This document shows, piece by piece, positions 1 through 10,740 of a stretch of 64,000 bases of DNA (position 1 is its first letter; every line of letters begins with the position of its first letter). This DNA comes from Sapria himalayana (lineage: Eukaryota > Streptophyta > Magnoliopsida > Malpighiales > Rafflesiaceae): contig JAREIK010004338.1 of the NCBI GenBank assembly GCA_029783825.1, positions 62,001 through 126,000 on the forward strand, in the 5' to 3' direction. The position numbers and the translations under genes were made by a program. Under the pieces are notes generated by a model, which was not told the origin of the DNA, made no database searches, and saw only the letters and a program-made list of their open reading frames with translations.

Positions 1-1185
1 ATCTTATAGAATACAAATTTTTGAGTGTGTGGCTTGAATTTTGAATGTGCAAACACTTTTTATATTTTATTAAATATAACAAAAATTTATTTGTGAAATT
101 ATATGATAAAAAAGTTGGATATATTTCTTACTAAAATATAAATATTTAGAATCTTGTTCAAATTTTAGTAAAGATCTCAACTAATTATCAACCTAAAATT
201 TTTTTTATCATCAATTATTAGTTATATATACAAAAAATATCAAAGATGAAGTGCATCCAATTATAATTATACTAAACATAAATTATAAGGGTCTAATGCA
301 CCATTTTTTGTTAATTATTTAACATATCTTCTTAGATGACTCATCTAGTACTCAGTACTAGTTTTAAAGTTATATATTTTTTAAAATATTTATATTTGAC
401 TAGATTTTATTTCGCATTTAGTATTTTTTTTATTTATCGTATTAGAATTTGTCCATACAATTTAAGTGTGACTATTAATACTGAATATTTTGCTTACTTG
501 AGGAAAGACACTAGAGAAGAAAGGTTTCTCTACATCATCTAAAATATTTAGTTCATTATATAAAGATCGTACTTAGTGCACAAGCCTTCTATCTTAGCAT
601 AAGGTCCTGGAGAAGTTCATATATCAATGTCTTACCATCAAAATTTAAAGAATACATATGATATGTCTCGAACCCAATACCTTGGACAAAGATACTTATA
701 ATTGAATAAAGACATGACCTCCAACAAATACATATAATAAAAAAATTTCACAAATGATTAGTCATCTTAGTAATATTCTCATACAAATATTTTAAATTCA
801 ACATTCTTATAAGATTCGGTGCATTAAAATTTATGCAACTACATACAAAATTTAATTCATTATATGGATCAAATGTATTATCTATAATATTTAATTAACT
901 AAAATTTATGTTAAGTTTTACTAGGATAGAACAACAAAACTCAAAAATACATAAGAAAAGAATGAATAGTGTAATTAAATTAAATATTAAAATATATATT
1001 AATCTAATGATGCATAGCATTTATTAGATAAAATATTATTAATTATTATGTCTTTATAAGTTTAAGCAATTGAGCTTATGGATTATAAAAAAGATAATAT
1101 ATAATACACAAAATTCTCACTTAACACATAATTTATGAGATGTTAATAACTTAATTATCTTACCCATAAAAATCAATGAGATTTC
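1..1185. other. AT-rich intergenic DNA, no gene seen
   Basis: Very AT-rich sequence with scattered homopolymer and TA runs. The longest open frame (336-542, plus) is a hydrophobic Phe/Tyr/Ile-rich string with no recognisable domain, as AT-rich DNA gives by chance. I see no exon, RNA gene or transposon terminus here. Confidence 0.6.
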
Positions 1186-1189
1186 ATCT

Positions 1190-1600
1190 ATATGTGTCAA
1201 ATGGGCAAGGCGGCCCAGTCCCGACCCAAAGCCCAGCACGACACGCTGTAGTGCTGTGCCCGAGCCCGTGCCAAGAAGAGCCTCGGTATGAGTCATGTCG
1301 TGTCGTGCCAAGGGTTTTTGGCCCACGTGGCATGCCAAGTACTTGGGCACGACACAGATGATCATCAACTGAGCGATGCCTGACATGGGGATGACATAGT
1401 GATGGCCGACGGGGGATGGTGGCATGACAGCACAGAGAAAGAAACCCTAATTTTGTAAAAATTCGACCTACATGACCCGAACCAACCAACCCGAACCTAG
1501 GCAATTTTTGGGCCACAGGCCCATGCCTGGATTCCCTCCAAAAAATTTTGTAGTGCTTGGCATGGCACCCCAACCTGGTTGGGCCCAAAAATATCATCTA
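1190..1600. repeat. GC-rich degenerate repeat, possibly a transposon subterminal region
   Basis: A sharp rise in GC inside very AT-rich DNA. It holds many short variants of gggcacgac, gtgccgtgcc and ggcccg-like words on both strands (for example gtcgtgtcgtgcc near 1310 and ggttgggccc near 1575). Overlapping open frames exist on both strands but are mutually inconsistent and match no family I know. Subterminal regions of plant hAT elements are often rich in GGGCC-type words, so a non-autonomous hAT relic is one possibility. I did not find a TIR pair or target duplication, so the class is undetermined. Confidence 0.35.
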
Positions 1601-2418
1601 ATTAGTATCGAATAAGAGACATATAGCTTTTAAACAATGATATATATTTTTCATCTTAAAAAAATATTTTGTTACCTACAAAAACACAACCACTATTGTA
1701 TGGTATAATTGTTGTTTTCTAATTTATATTAAACATGCTTAGTGATGAATTGGCCATTTTAACAATAAAATTGGGTCAATTTATTAGGTCCTGAGTCATG
1801 AGTGCCCAAAAACAACTCATGCTTAGGACCAAAGTAGCTATGCACATGCCACATTGTCATCGGTACCGAGTCACAATTGTTTGACCATGACCCTAGCACA
1901 AACAATGCTTGGGCAAGAGTAATGGGTCACAAGTAGCACATTGGGCTAGCCCACACGCAACCATAAATGGCATATGGGGACACTAAATGAGGCTCAGTAA
2001 AACCCACGGTTTCATGCCATACAAGATCATGCCATGTTGAACTAGTTAGAGACTCATACCAATGATAAAATGCACATAAGACGGCCCTAAGGACTGTGTC
2101 ACTTCATCAAAACTCTAGACCTGTGATACAAGACCCGACATTCACAGTCAATGACAAATGGTGAAAACATATAGAATCTATGATTAATCAAAGGTACTAT
2201 ATTACACAATATAATTTTTTATTATTTTTTTAATACATGAATACATGAATACATAAAAATTATATTGGAGCATTCCTTTTTACTATGATCATCCTCTTCA
2301 TCATAACTTAAGCACAAAACATGAATCCAAACAAAAATTAATCTCAAAAATTCTCATAGACTGATTTATATCTAACTTGAAAATAATAAAAGTGAAGGAA
2401 AAATCAACATATGCTTAC
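1601..2418. other. Intergenic DNA, nothing identified
   Basis: Mixed AT-rich and moderately complex sequence. The part at about 1780-2160 is closer to balanced base composition and could be an old repeat fragment, but no protein homology or terminal structure was recognised. Nothing here resembles the next exon expected downstream of the armadillo pseudogene at 2419-3385, so that gene copy appears truncated at this side. Confidence 0.5.
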
Positions 2419-3385
2419 CTTGCAATCCGAATAAGTTACCACAAACTATCCCAGTGGTAAAGCAGCTTTCCTTTGGTTCTCAGGGCAACATGACCTATTT
2501 ATCAGAAAAACCTTTAGAAAATTATTATAAGTAAATTTAAATATCAAAATTATAGCAAATCAAAGTAAATTTAGATAGTAACTTTAGATAATGATATAAA
2601 AATATAATTTGATCAGATACATAATAAAAAGAGATTCAATTTTCCACAAAATGCTACAAATGGAAGGACTAAAGCAAACTGATAACAAGCTACAATGTCC
2701 CAACAAATAGAAATTCTTTCTTAATGTTTGGAGATGAATGAACCAAATTTCCAATCACGCCTACCTACAACAACAAAAATAATTGGTCCAAATAAGAAAA
2801 CAAAGGCCAAGATCAAAATTTCAGAATAAAGATAACTAAAAAATTAATTGAGATGTCAATTTTTATGTAAAGTAACACACTTCATAATATATAGCAGCAT
2901 CTTCTGAGCACAACATTAATATGATTGTGGGAAGAGCATTGCACTCGACAATCTGAAAAGTCAAAAAAAATGCATTGTTTTCTCATGGCAAAGTAAATGA
3001 TAAAAAATCAACAATCACAATAAGGAACATTACCTGATTTTTATTCTCGTCATTCTTGAAAGCTAAGGTTCTTAGCACCCCTTCAGATGCCCTTTAAACT
3101 TTAACGTCAAAGAAATTTAACAATTCAACTAGAGGTGGTATCCTAACATTCATCCTGAAAATTAACTCATTAATAGAAAGCATTGTGCACATTGCCAAAA
3201 GAAATTTCATTAAAAATAGAAACCTAATATGAGTTTTGATGTTACTATTCTCATGGGCAAGGTTGGTGATTGCATCAGCTAGCCATCTTAGGATGCTATT
3301 CACTACCTGAAAAGTAGATCCATCTTAGAGTAGGTGGCAAAGTACCTGAGTCAATAATAAGCTGCTGATGTTCTGGTTGTTCCAT
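2419..3385 (-). pseudogene. ARIA: ARIA/ABAP1-like armadillo-repeat BTB gene fragment, intron-containing pseudogene
   Basis: Minus-strand exons spell part of the armadillo domain of plant ARIA/ABAP1 proteins, nuclear BTB-ARM factors in ABA response and cell-cycle control. Exons read at 3306-3224 (ADAITNLAHENSNIKT), 3154-3034 (IPPLVELL...LRTLAFKNDENKNQ), 2952-2881 (IVECNALPT...SEDAAIYYE), 2764-2669 (VGVIGNLVHSSPNIKKE) and 2494-2419 (SCCPENQRKAAL...SDCK). Most are bounded by AG and GT and the first four keep compatible phases. A further stretch, EQPEHQQLIIDSGTLP, lies at 3382-3330 but joins out of frame. In-frame stops replace expected Gln in the second, fourth and fifth exons; the fourth exon has another stop and a lost donor. 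The N-terminal part, the remaining ARM repeats and the BTB domain are absent. Retained introns mean a DNA-level duplicate or captured fragment rather than a retrocopy. Confidence 0.9.
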
Positions 3386-4140
3386 AAAAAATGGTAAAAG
3401 TTCATGAGTGTAACATGTAAACATAGCACAAACAATAGTCAGCAATAGAATGCTGTAATAGCTTACAAATCAAACAACTAAAGCCATATAATGTGTGAGA
3501 CACTTCATTGTTCATGGATTTTGAACTCAAGAGTTACTCACAAATTTTATTGAACCCATTCTTAACTAATATTACCATATTAATATTACAAAAAAATAAA
3601 CAATATATTAATTAATACTAATTATTATAGTTTATAATCATATCTTTTGTGTTTTTTACTTATTTTATTATTTTTATGTTATTATTGATGGAAGCACCTA
3701 ACATCTAGACTGCTTCAATTCATTGGCCCATTATATTATATGAAAGGATTGCTTGTAATTTTTTTACTATGTGTTTTTCATCAAGTTTTATGTTTGACAT
3801 ATAATTATGCATAGTATCAAAGCCAAAACTTTAAGGAAATCAAAACTTGAGTCATGTAAGGGTTCAAAATCCTAAAAAATGAGAGAACATACATTGTGCC
3901 AACATAGGGGAAATGGGCTTACAAGCTGCAGTAATGTTCCATATACTACCATCACATACTGTGTAAGATGAGCATCTACTCCATAAAAAGGATGTTGCCT
4001 AGTTATGCATGATAAAAGAGTTTTTGCATGGTAGTAGGCACCTCAATTGCACAATAGGCATTGTAGTCGTGGAGTAATATTTTTGTTGACAGCGTGCATA
4101 GTAATATGGCACAACAGTAGGCACTTCAATTATATAATTT
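3386..4140. other. Intergenic DNA, no gene seen
   Basis: AT-rich sequence between the armadillo pseudogene and a CACTA-like terminus. The words gtagtaggcacctcaatt (about 4031) and cagtaggcacttcaatt (about 4115) form an imperfect direct repeat some 85 bp apart. No coding similarity recognised. Confidence 0.5.
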
Positions 4141-4935
4141 CACTACTAAAATTTATTGAATTATCTACCAATTTTTTGGTCGCTAATTTCAATTTTTTTG
4201 GTCGAAAACCAAATAGCAACCAATTACCATCCAAAATCATTGGTCGTAATTCTACTCGTCGCTAAATTTTTTAATGATAAAAAATCAGTCAGTCAATAAA
4301 TTACTAACCATTTACCAATCTTCAACCGACAAACATTTACCGACTATATTCCTACAATTTTCTGACCAAATTAATTAGGTCAGTACATGGTCTCTAAATG
4401 GTTGGTAATTAATGACCATTTACAGACCATTCACCGACAAATAATTACAGACTAAATTCCAACTATTTTCAGACCAAAAGCACTTAGTCATTTTATGGAC
4501 TCAAAATGGTTGGCAATAACTGACCATTTTGAGGCCAATTACCGACAACCAATATCCAATGATATTCTGACCATTTTCTAACAAAAAACATTAGGTCGGT
4601 AAATGATCTCCAAATAGTCGGTAAGTACCAACAATTACAGACCATTTACCGACAAATAATTTTCAACTATATAGCAATCATTTTTGAATATATTCCAACC
4701 ATTTTTTGACAAAAAGCATTAGGTCAGTAAATGGTCACAAAATGATCGGTAAGAACCGAAAAAATTGTGACAAAAAATTGACCAAAAATATTTTAAAGTC
4801 ATTGGTAGGTAATCGATCTACAAAAATATTACCGACCATTCGGTAATCATTTACCGACCATTAATATTAAAAAATTTTGGTAAGTTTTGGTCACAATTTG
4901 GTCGGTAATTACCAACCAAATTTTTTTTTGTAGTT
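4141..4935. mobile_element. Short non-autonomous CACTA-like element with ACCGACC/GGTCGGT subterminal repeats
   Basis: The left end reads CACTACTAAAATTT at 4141 and the right end reads TTTTTTTTTGTAGT at 4921-4934, close to the CACTACAAAAAAA / TTTTTTTGTAGTG ends of plant CACTA elements. The interior is packed with ACCGACCATT, GGTCGGTAA and ACCAACCA words in both orientations, a typical subterminal repeat structure. If the final G has mutated to T at 4935, both flanks are TTT, fitting the 3-bp target duplication of this superfamily. No coding capacity. Alternatively this could be one subterminal region of the larger element whose genes follow at 5240-7849. Confidence 0.6.
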
Positions 4936-5239
4936 TTTCTGTAGTTGCTGCAGAAATTGGAACAAATAATACATAAAACCATCCAATTAACTTCCAATTT
5001 TGATGTAGTTGCTATAGAAACATATACGAATAACATGACAAAAAAATCCAATTAATTCTAGCAAACAACTATATATACTGCATATATATATTAAAAACAT
5101 CAAGATAAAATAAAAAAAAATAAAATCTAAAATCAAAGTTTAAGACATTGAAAAAACTTGAGTGCAATACAATCAATCATGCAACCCAGTATCATAATCG
5201 TTATACTACGACATTTCTGGTCTACATGGTGAGATGTCA
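4936..5239. other. Non-coding, probably 3' flank of the adjacent transposase-type gene
   Basis: AT-rich, with an imperfect internal direct repeat (tagttgctgcagaaa... and tagttgctatagaaa..., near 4942 and 5000). It lies immediately downstream, on the minus strand, of the Transposase_24 remnant, so it is probably its 3' untranslated or subterminal sequence. No gene seen. Confidence 0.4.
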
Positions 5240-7003
5240 GTACTAGGGTAGAGCTGTCTGCTACTGCTAGTCCTGATGTGGGTTTGCAGGTGCTACTGTT
5301 GGTGATGGAGTAGTTGTGGTAGCTAGAGCATTAAACTAAACAATCTGAGGTAGATCATTATGGTTGAACTACAGTCCTCCATTCAACAACATTTTTGTAA
5401 GCAAGTCAAAATGCATATGTAACTCATCCCTATCATCCTCATAGTCAATCATGCGTCACTTGGTATCGGCCAACTGAAACAGTATCAAATTTTGCATCAC
5501 GTCCTGAAATTCCTCCATCTTCAAGAACAAATTCGAAACTGGCCCTAAAAATTCACATTCACAATCTAGTTGTCTTTGCAAGTAGAATGATGATGTCGGA
5601 AAACCAATGCCATAGATGGGCATCTTCTCCTTGCCATCAACAACCACATACCAATTCTGATTCATATAAACTAGTGAAGCTGATGAATGAGAAGTACTTG
5701 TTCCACCATCACATGATCCTGAAGTAGAATAGGAATACTCTTGAGTCGTAGTAACTAACATTTCCTCATATCTCACCTAATAAAAATCTACGAAAAGTAT
5801 TTCAATTTATATTTAAACAAAAAAAAAGAAAAATTAATTTTCGTATATAAACTTACATTTGCTGCATGAGATCTCTAATCAACGAAAGTCTAATCATAAT
5901 GAGCCTTCATGTGCATGTATCTGAATAAGTGAAGAGGATTGAACTTCTTACTCTTTTTGCATGTCTATAATTACACCCAATACATATGTTAATTATATTG
6001 AAAAAAAATTCTTTATGAGAAATGAAATTTAGGCATAATTAAATATAATTCACAAAGTAATAAACATAAAAAGTATAAATTAGAAATAATACCAATGCTC
6101 ATTCGTGCTCACCATAGAGCGAGATCTACAAGTGTGTGTAAACATGCCACTACCCTTTCTAGCCTACTCTGAGCGACGATTGACACTCATTTTATCACCT
6201 CTTTCTATAATCCAAATCTTTCAAACTGCTCCTCCACTCCTTGAAAACATGATCTAGGACACTCGAATCTTTTTCTTTCTTCTTCAACCATTTATCTTTG
6301 ATCTCATACATGGTGTCTTTATACCAACTGGCATCATGTTTGTAAAATACACTTTTGACCGCCTCCTTTGGCTGTGTCTACCTATAAACTTTAGCATCCA
6401 TAAATAAACAATTTTTAATCAATGAACAAAAGAATAAATAAAATATGTAAAAATTTTTAGGTAGTAATATTTACCTTAAATTCTCTCCAAATCATCAATT
6501 GGTCTCTATCTTTGAGTGACTTCCAATTATGTCCATTAGGTTTAAAGGACTTCCTGAAATTGACCTCAGAACTCTAGAAATGGAACAAGATGGCTCTAAC
6601 TTCATCATGCAACAAAAAATTTATTAGCAAGTAAGAAATAAATTAAAAAATTGATAAATAATTTGTTATGTTTTATATCTTACGGATTATCAATTGTCTG
6701 ATCAAATTGAGCAATAGGGAGTATCTCGTCAGTATGGTGCTCTAAGGAAGACTCTCCAACATCTCCATCCTCTCCCTCCTCTCTCTCCCATGTCTTTTGA
6801 TCATTCATCAAAATCTCAGGACAATTATGTGGATCAGTCAATTGATGCTGCTACTATGGTACATTCACAGCCTTCTTTATCTACTATGGCGTCTCATCCA
6901 CCCATGATCCTCTACTAGTTTCGAGCATACGTGAGATTGTACTGCCTATACCATAACTCATACGACCTTGCAATGTGCTACCTCTACCTCGTCCACGTGC
7001 CAT
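5240..7003 (-). pseudogene. Transposase_24 (Ptta/En/Spm-type) CACTA accessory protein, decayed
   Basis: A minus-strand gene read from ATG at 7003 (MARGRGRGSTLQ..., the Arg/Gly start common in this family) to about 5240. Exon fragments follow in order: an acidic stretch near 6700-6860; FKPNGHNWKSLKDRDQL with IWREFK near 6480-6600; SVFYKHDASWYKDTMYEIKD and a basic segment near 6200-6380; SGMFTHTCRSRSM near 6110-6160; and a C-terminal part (about 5776-5456) with KEKMPIYGIGFPTSS, then ELHMHFDLLTKML near 5400. The order and motifs fit Transposase_24 proteins encoded beside tnp2. Stops are frequent and several lie in Gln tracts (TAGTAGCAG near 6850, GACTAGCAGTAGCAG near 5265). Exon ends are approximate. 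The copy cannot make a full protein. Confidence 0.75.
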
Positions 7004-7119
7004 ATCTATAAAAAATGCTAAAGGCAATGAAACTAAATAAAGATGATTAATAATTAAAATAATATATAAAATACACTGCCTACTCATTCTCATCAGAATT
7101 ATTCAAATCTGGTTTTTCT

Positions 7120-7849
7120 TATTCTTCATATGTAGTAACATGATTTTCAAACTCCTTTTCATCACTCATTTCTTACTCATAATAAATTAAATTTTCATCA
7201 ACATCTACATCTCCACAAGTATCCATCTCAAAAGATGCGACTTAAAGGATGTCTTCATCCCCCACCACATCTTCGATTATACCAACAATACCAACATGGT
7301 TGAACCTCTGGGTATTTTATTAGGACATATAGATGAGCTGCAGTATATTAATAGTCTGTTAGATACCATTTTCTTTCAGCGCCAATTGCTTTACCCGGAG
7401 GCTTGAAAATTTCAAACATATCATTATCCACTTTGTCATAAAGATAAACTTCATTCCACTCTTCCTTAAGTGGAAAAGTTGGATCTCCTTCTTTGAAATA
7501 TAATGATGTGAGTTTTACAGCCTCATCCTTAATATAAACTATTGATATAGAACCCTCTACCTAAGCCTTATTCATTAATTTATGCTTTATTTTCTTATAG
7601 TATCTACAAAAAGATTATTAAAAATTACAAGTCATTTTTGTGTATATAAAAATATATATTGAAAAGAATTTATTTAGTGAATTAATATTATCATTCTAAA
7701 GGATACATCAAATTATAATGGACTGGACCAGCAATCCTAGCTTCATAAGCCAAAAGCACTGGAAGATGTTCCATTGAGTCGGATAAACTAGGAGAAAATA
7801 TTTTTTCAAGATTGCATAATATAACAGGAATTTCTTCATCCAGATTCCT
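7120..7849 (-). pseudogene. tnp2-type CACTA transposase, C-terminal DUF4218 remnant, truncated
   Basis: Minus strand. Segment 7849-7690 reads EEIPVILCNLEKIF, then DSMEHLPVLLAYEARIAGP and YNLMYPLE, the signature of DUF4218 in CACTA tnp2 proteins. Segment 7606-7330 continues with VEGSISIVYIKDEAVKLTSL, FEIFKPPGKAIG and YTAAHLYVLIKYPEVQP. After this the reading passes into an acidic tail (about 7300-7120) without the usual DUF4216 domain, so DUF4216 appears deleted. A TAG interrupts at 'NKA*VEGS'. The 5' side of the gene stops exactly at 7849, where the CACTACAAAAAAA end of another CACTA element begins, so the gene was split by that insertion. The catalytic tnp2 part is not in the adjoining sequence. 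Confidence 0.8.
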
Positions 7850-8275
7850 CACTACAAAAAAAATCCCATAAAGCTAGGGACAATTCCCTAGCTAAATGGG
7901 CATTTTTCATCACTAAATGGGATATAAATATGGATTAACAATAGATTAATTCCCTATCTAAAGTTCTCGTCGCTAAAATTTAGCTAGGGAAAGTGTCCCT
8001 AGCTAAAAATTTAGCGACAAAAATTCCTAGCTATAAAAAATAATTTTTCTAGCTAAATTAGCAAGATAAATAAGATTTTCCATTGCTAAATGGATATAAC
8101 AACAGAAGTATTCACAAATTAAAGTGCTCATCGCTAAATATTAGCGATGGAAATAGTCCCTAGCTAAATAAATTTAGTACCGGAAAAATCCCTTGCTAAA
8201 ATAAAGATATCCCTAGCTAAATTAGCTAATAATAATTCCCTAGCAAATTTAGCTAGGAATTTTTCACTCAAAATT
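7850..8275. repeat. Element 1 left terminal and subterminal repeats
   Basis: After the CACTACAAAAAAA end, copies of CCCTAGCTAAA, TAGCTAGGGA and TTAGCGACGG variants recur in both orientations over about 400 bp. In CACTA elements such clustered subterminal words are binding sites for the element's DNA-binding protein; that role is inferred here. Nearly the same region occurs at 46329-46810, and the same words appear at the right end near 59825-59865. Confidence 0.75.
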
Positions 8276-8289
8276 TTATTTATTTTAAA

Positions 8290-8870
8290 ATTTTTTAATT
8301 AAATGATTTAATCTTTTTATATTAAATTGAATAAAAATAGAAACTATAAATGATAATTTATAATTAACACAAAATAAAATCATTTAATAACATATTCTAA
8401 TACAATATTTTACATAATTAAAACAAAAAAATAATAAAATTTTATTACATCTTATTCGTCAATGTATCTACCGACAGTGCATAAAGTATAATCTATCCAT
8501 TCATTGACATTGCTTTCTCACCCTCTACTCCTTCGATCACCATTTTTTTGCTGCAACAAATCTGTTAGAGTCACGACACATCATGTCTAGTGAAAAATCT
8601 CATCACTCATACAAGCTTTGTATGGGAAATAATATGGTACCATATCGGTAAGAAATTTAAACAACTCAATCAAATCAAAATAAAAAAATTATGTTTTGAT
8701 AAATATATAATACTATAGTATATATGTAAATATATACTAGCATTTTACTCGTACATATATTACAGTAGTATATGTACATAAAAACTACAGTATTATGTGT
8801 ACATATATACTGAGTACAAATATACTCAGTATATATGTACATAAAATACTGTAGTATTATACGTATGTAT
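8290..8870. repeat. Conserved spacer of CACTA family (single copy in element 1)
   Basis: Corresponds to the first half of the three tandem units in element 2: an AT-rich lead, then CAGTGCATAAAGTATAAT (8475), a pyrimidine-rich stretch and a TATATGTACATA/TACTGAGTA-rich block. On the minus strand, part of it reads as a short frame ending WIDYTLCTVGRYIDE before a stop and an AT-rich 3' tail. It may therefore descend from a last exon of an element gene; this is inference. Confidence 0.5.
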
Positions 8871-8884
8871 GTATGTATATATCA

Positions 8885-9312
8885 TATTTGTTGATGTTGC
8901 TATTGCAGCTGTTACTGCCATTACCCCTACCACTCCATCCACTACTCCTGCTATCGCTACCACTACCGCTCCTACCGCCGCTGACACTGTCACCGCTGCC
9001 GGTGTCGTTGCCACCGCTGCCACTGCCGTTGCTGCCTCTGCCACTGCCATTGCCGCCACTGCCACTGTCGTTGCCGCCTCTACCATTACCGTTGCCGCCG
9101 CTGCCACTGCCATTGCCTCCACTGCCACTACCACTACTGTTACCGCTGCTACCGCCACTATTGCCGCTACTACTGCTACTGCAGCTCTTACCTTTGCTGC
9201 TGCCACAGTTGCTACCATTTCTATTATTCCTGCTACCACTGTTGCTGCTGCCGGTGCTACCTCTGATACCGCCGCTACTACCACTACCGCCACTGCCACA
9301 GCCACCGTTAAT
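8885..9312. repeat. GC-rich imperfect trinucleotide island (GCC/ACT/GTT triplets)
   Basis: About 430 bp of imperfect triplets such as gctgccactgccgttgcc, CpG-rich and standing out sharply from the AT-rich surroundings. All frames are largely open: Ala/Thr/Val or Pro/Leu on the plus strand, Gly/Ser/Asn or Ala/Val on the minus strand. No single frame is favoured, so I do not call a protein. Similar islands occur at about 47455-47935, 48690-49060 and 49820-50165. Confidence 0.75.
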
Positions 9313-9700
9313 AATAAAAAATATGGCGGGTGATGATGCTCGACTTATGAATTTGAGAATGAGGGAGTTTTTGAGGAGGTGACAAGTTGCTTTTCCCAAA
9401 ATAGGAACTGATATTCCTCCTGGACCAGAATTACACGACTCTACATGAGCATCATCATCAACATCATTCTAAGACCTAGTATAATTAGAACCAATCATTG
9501 TAGAATCTAGAACAACAAAACTTATTTACTCATACATTTGCTTTGTACCATGTGATAATTGCATATCAATATAATTACAATGATTTTTAAGACCAACCTC
9601 TATGTGTCTGGATGGACTGGACCAAAAATATCATCCCAAAGCTTTAGGAAAAGTCTAATATCAATTTCTTTTATTACCTATATTAGTGAGCAATGCACGA
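9313..9700. other. Element 1 specific segment of unknown origin
   Basis: A stretch of moderate complexity with no counterpart in the tandem units of element 2. On the minus strand it reads CNSGPGGISVPILGKATCHL, which could be an exon remnant, but I do not recognise the family. Together with 9700-10450 it makes up the roughly 1.1 kb by which element 1 exceeds one element 2 unit. Confidence 0.35.
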
Positions 9701-10140
9701 TGATGACCATACAAGCCAGCGTAATTATACATTCAAAAGTGTTTTTGTGTGTAAATAGGTGTGTGCGTATGACAATATATACATGTCTACAAATAAATAT
9801 ATGCATTCACTTATGTATATATTCGGTATATACATACATATATACAACATAAAAGTACATATATACCAAGTATATACGTATGTATATACTACAGCATAAA
9901 AGTAAGTATATACCAAGTATATACATACGTATATACTATAGTATATACGTATGTATATACTAAGTATATACGTACAAATATACTCAGTATATATGAACAT
10001 ATATACTCTATATATACGTACTTATATACTCTGTATATACATAGATATATATTTAGTATATACGTACATTTAAACCAAGTATATATTTATGTATATACTC
10101 TAGTATTATATGTACATATATATATATATATATATGATAC
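9700..10140. repeat. Array of GTATATAC / TACTCAGTATATA palindromic words
   Basis: Dense repeats of GTATATACGTA, TATACTCAGTATATA and related self-complementary words, strongest at about 9820-10120. The same words in shorter blocks precede each GC-rich island in both elements. Such arrays can be protein-binding subterminal repeats, but no function can be shown from sequence. Confidence 0.55.
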
Positions 10141-10740
10141 ATAGCCTTAGATGACACACACACTTGTACTTTAATGCAAATACACATACCATCAAAGAAA
10201 ACAGAAGTAAATAATATAGGACTTAAAAAACACGCATATAGGTCTCTAAGGAATGGATGGTATTTTTTGTTCTTTTTCTTCTAGTACTCCACGCAGATAG
10301 AGAACATTGTTACACCTGCACATGGAGGATAACATACTACATTTACAAACTAAAAACTGATAACAATCAGTCACAGATCTAAACTGTGATGACACGTATC
10401 TGCACAAAATAAGAGTGTAAAGAACAAACATGCATTTACATAGAATTAATTTTTTGGTTCTACTCACAGCTTCAGAAGCTAAGGTGTTGTTCCCAGCACC
10501 ATGGAGGACCAGCGAAGGTTTTTACATACCTATAAATATGCTAAAACTCTACCCAAAAAATTCGGGGACACAGAAACATATTCACATATATATATACAGT
10601 TATTATAGACACGAACAAACACAAATTAAAGTTGATTGTCATACAGCTTCAACAAAAATCTAAAAGATGTCCAACAATAATGTTTAGAGAGAAAGAGAGT
10701 GCAAAAGAAATGTTTTAGGAATAATGAAGATAATTTAAGC
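10141..10740. other. Element 1 internal segment with conserved unit tail
   Basis: 10240-10490 is moderately complex sequence of unknown origin. A splice-donor-like GTGAGT is readable on the minus strand near 10470, but no family was recognised. 10500-10740 matches the tail of each element 2 unit (aggtttttacatacctata, then AAACTCTACCCAAAAAATTC, then a gatgtccaacaat-type end), showing shared ancestry with 50160-50400. Confidence 0.45.

Noticed and set aside
8826..9399. Open frames of 150-180 codons on both strands (Ala/Thr, Pro/Leu, Gly/Ser, Ala/Val)
   Set aside because: Overlapping low-complexity frames from triplet repeats; several phases on both strands are open, so no single protein can be supported.
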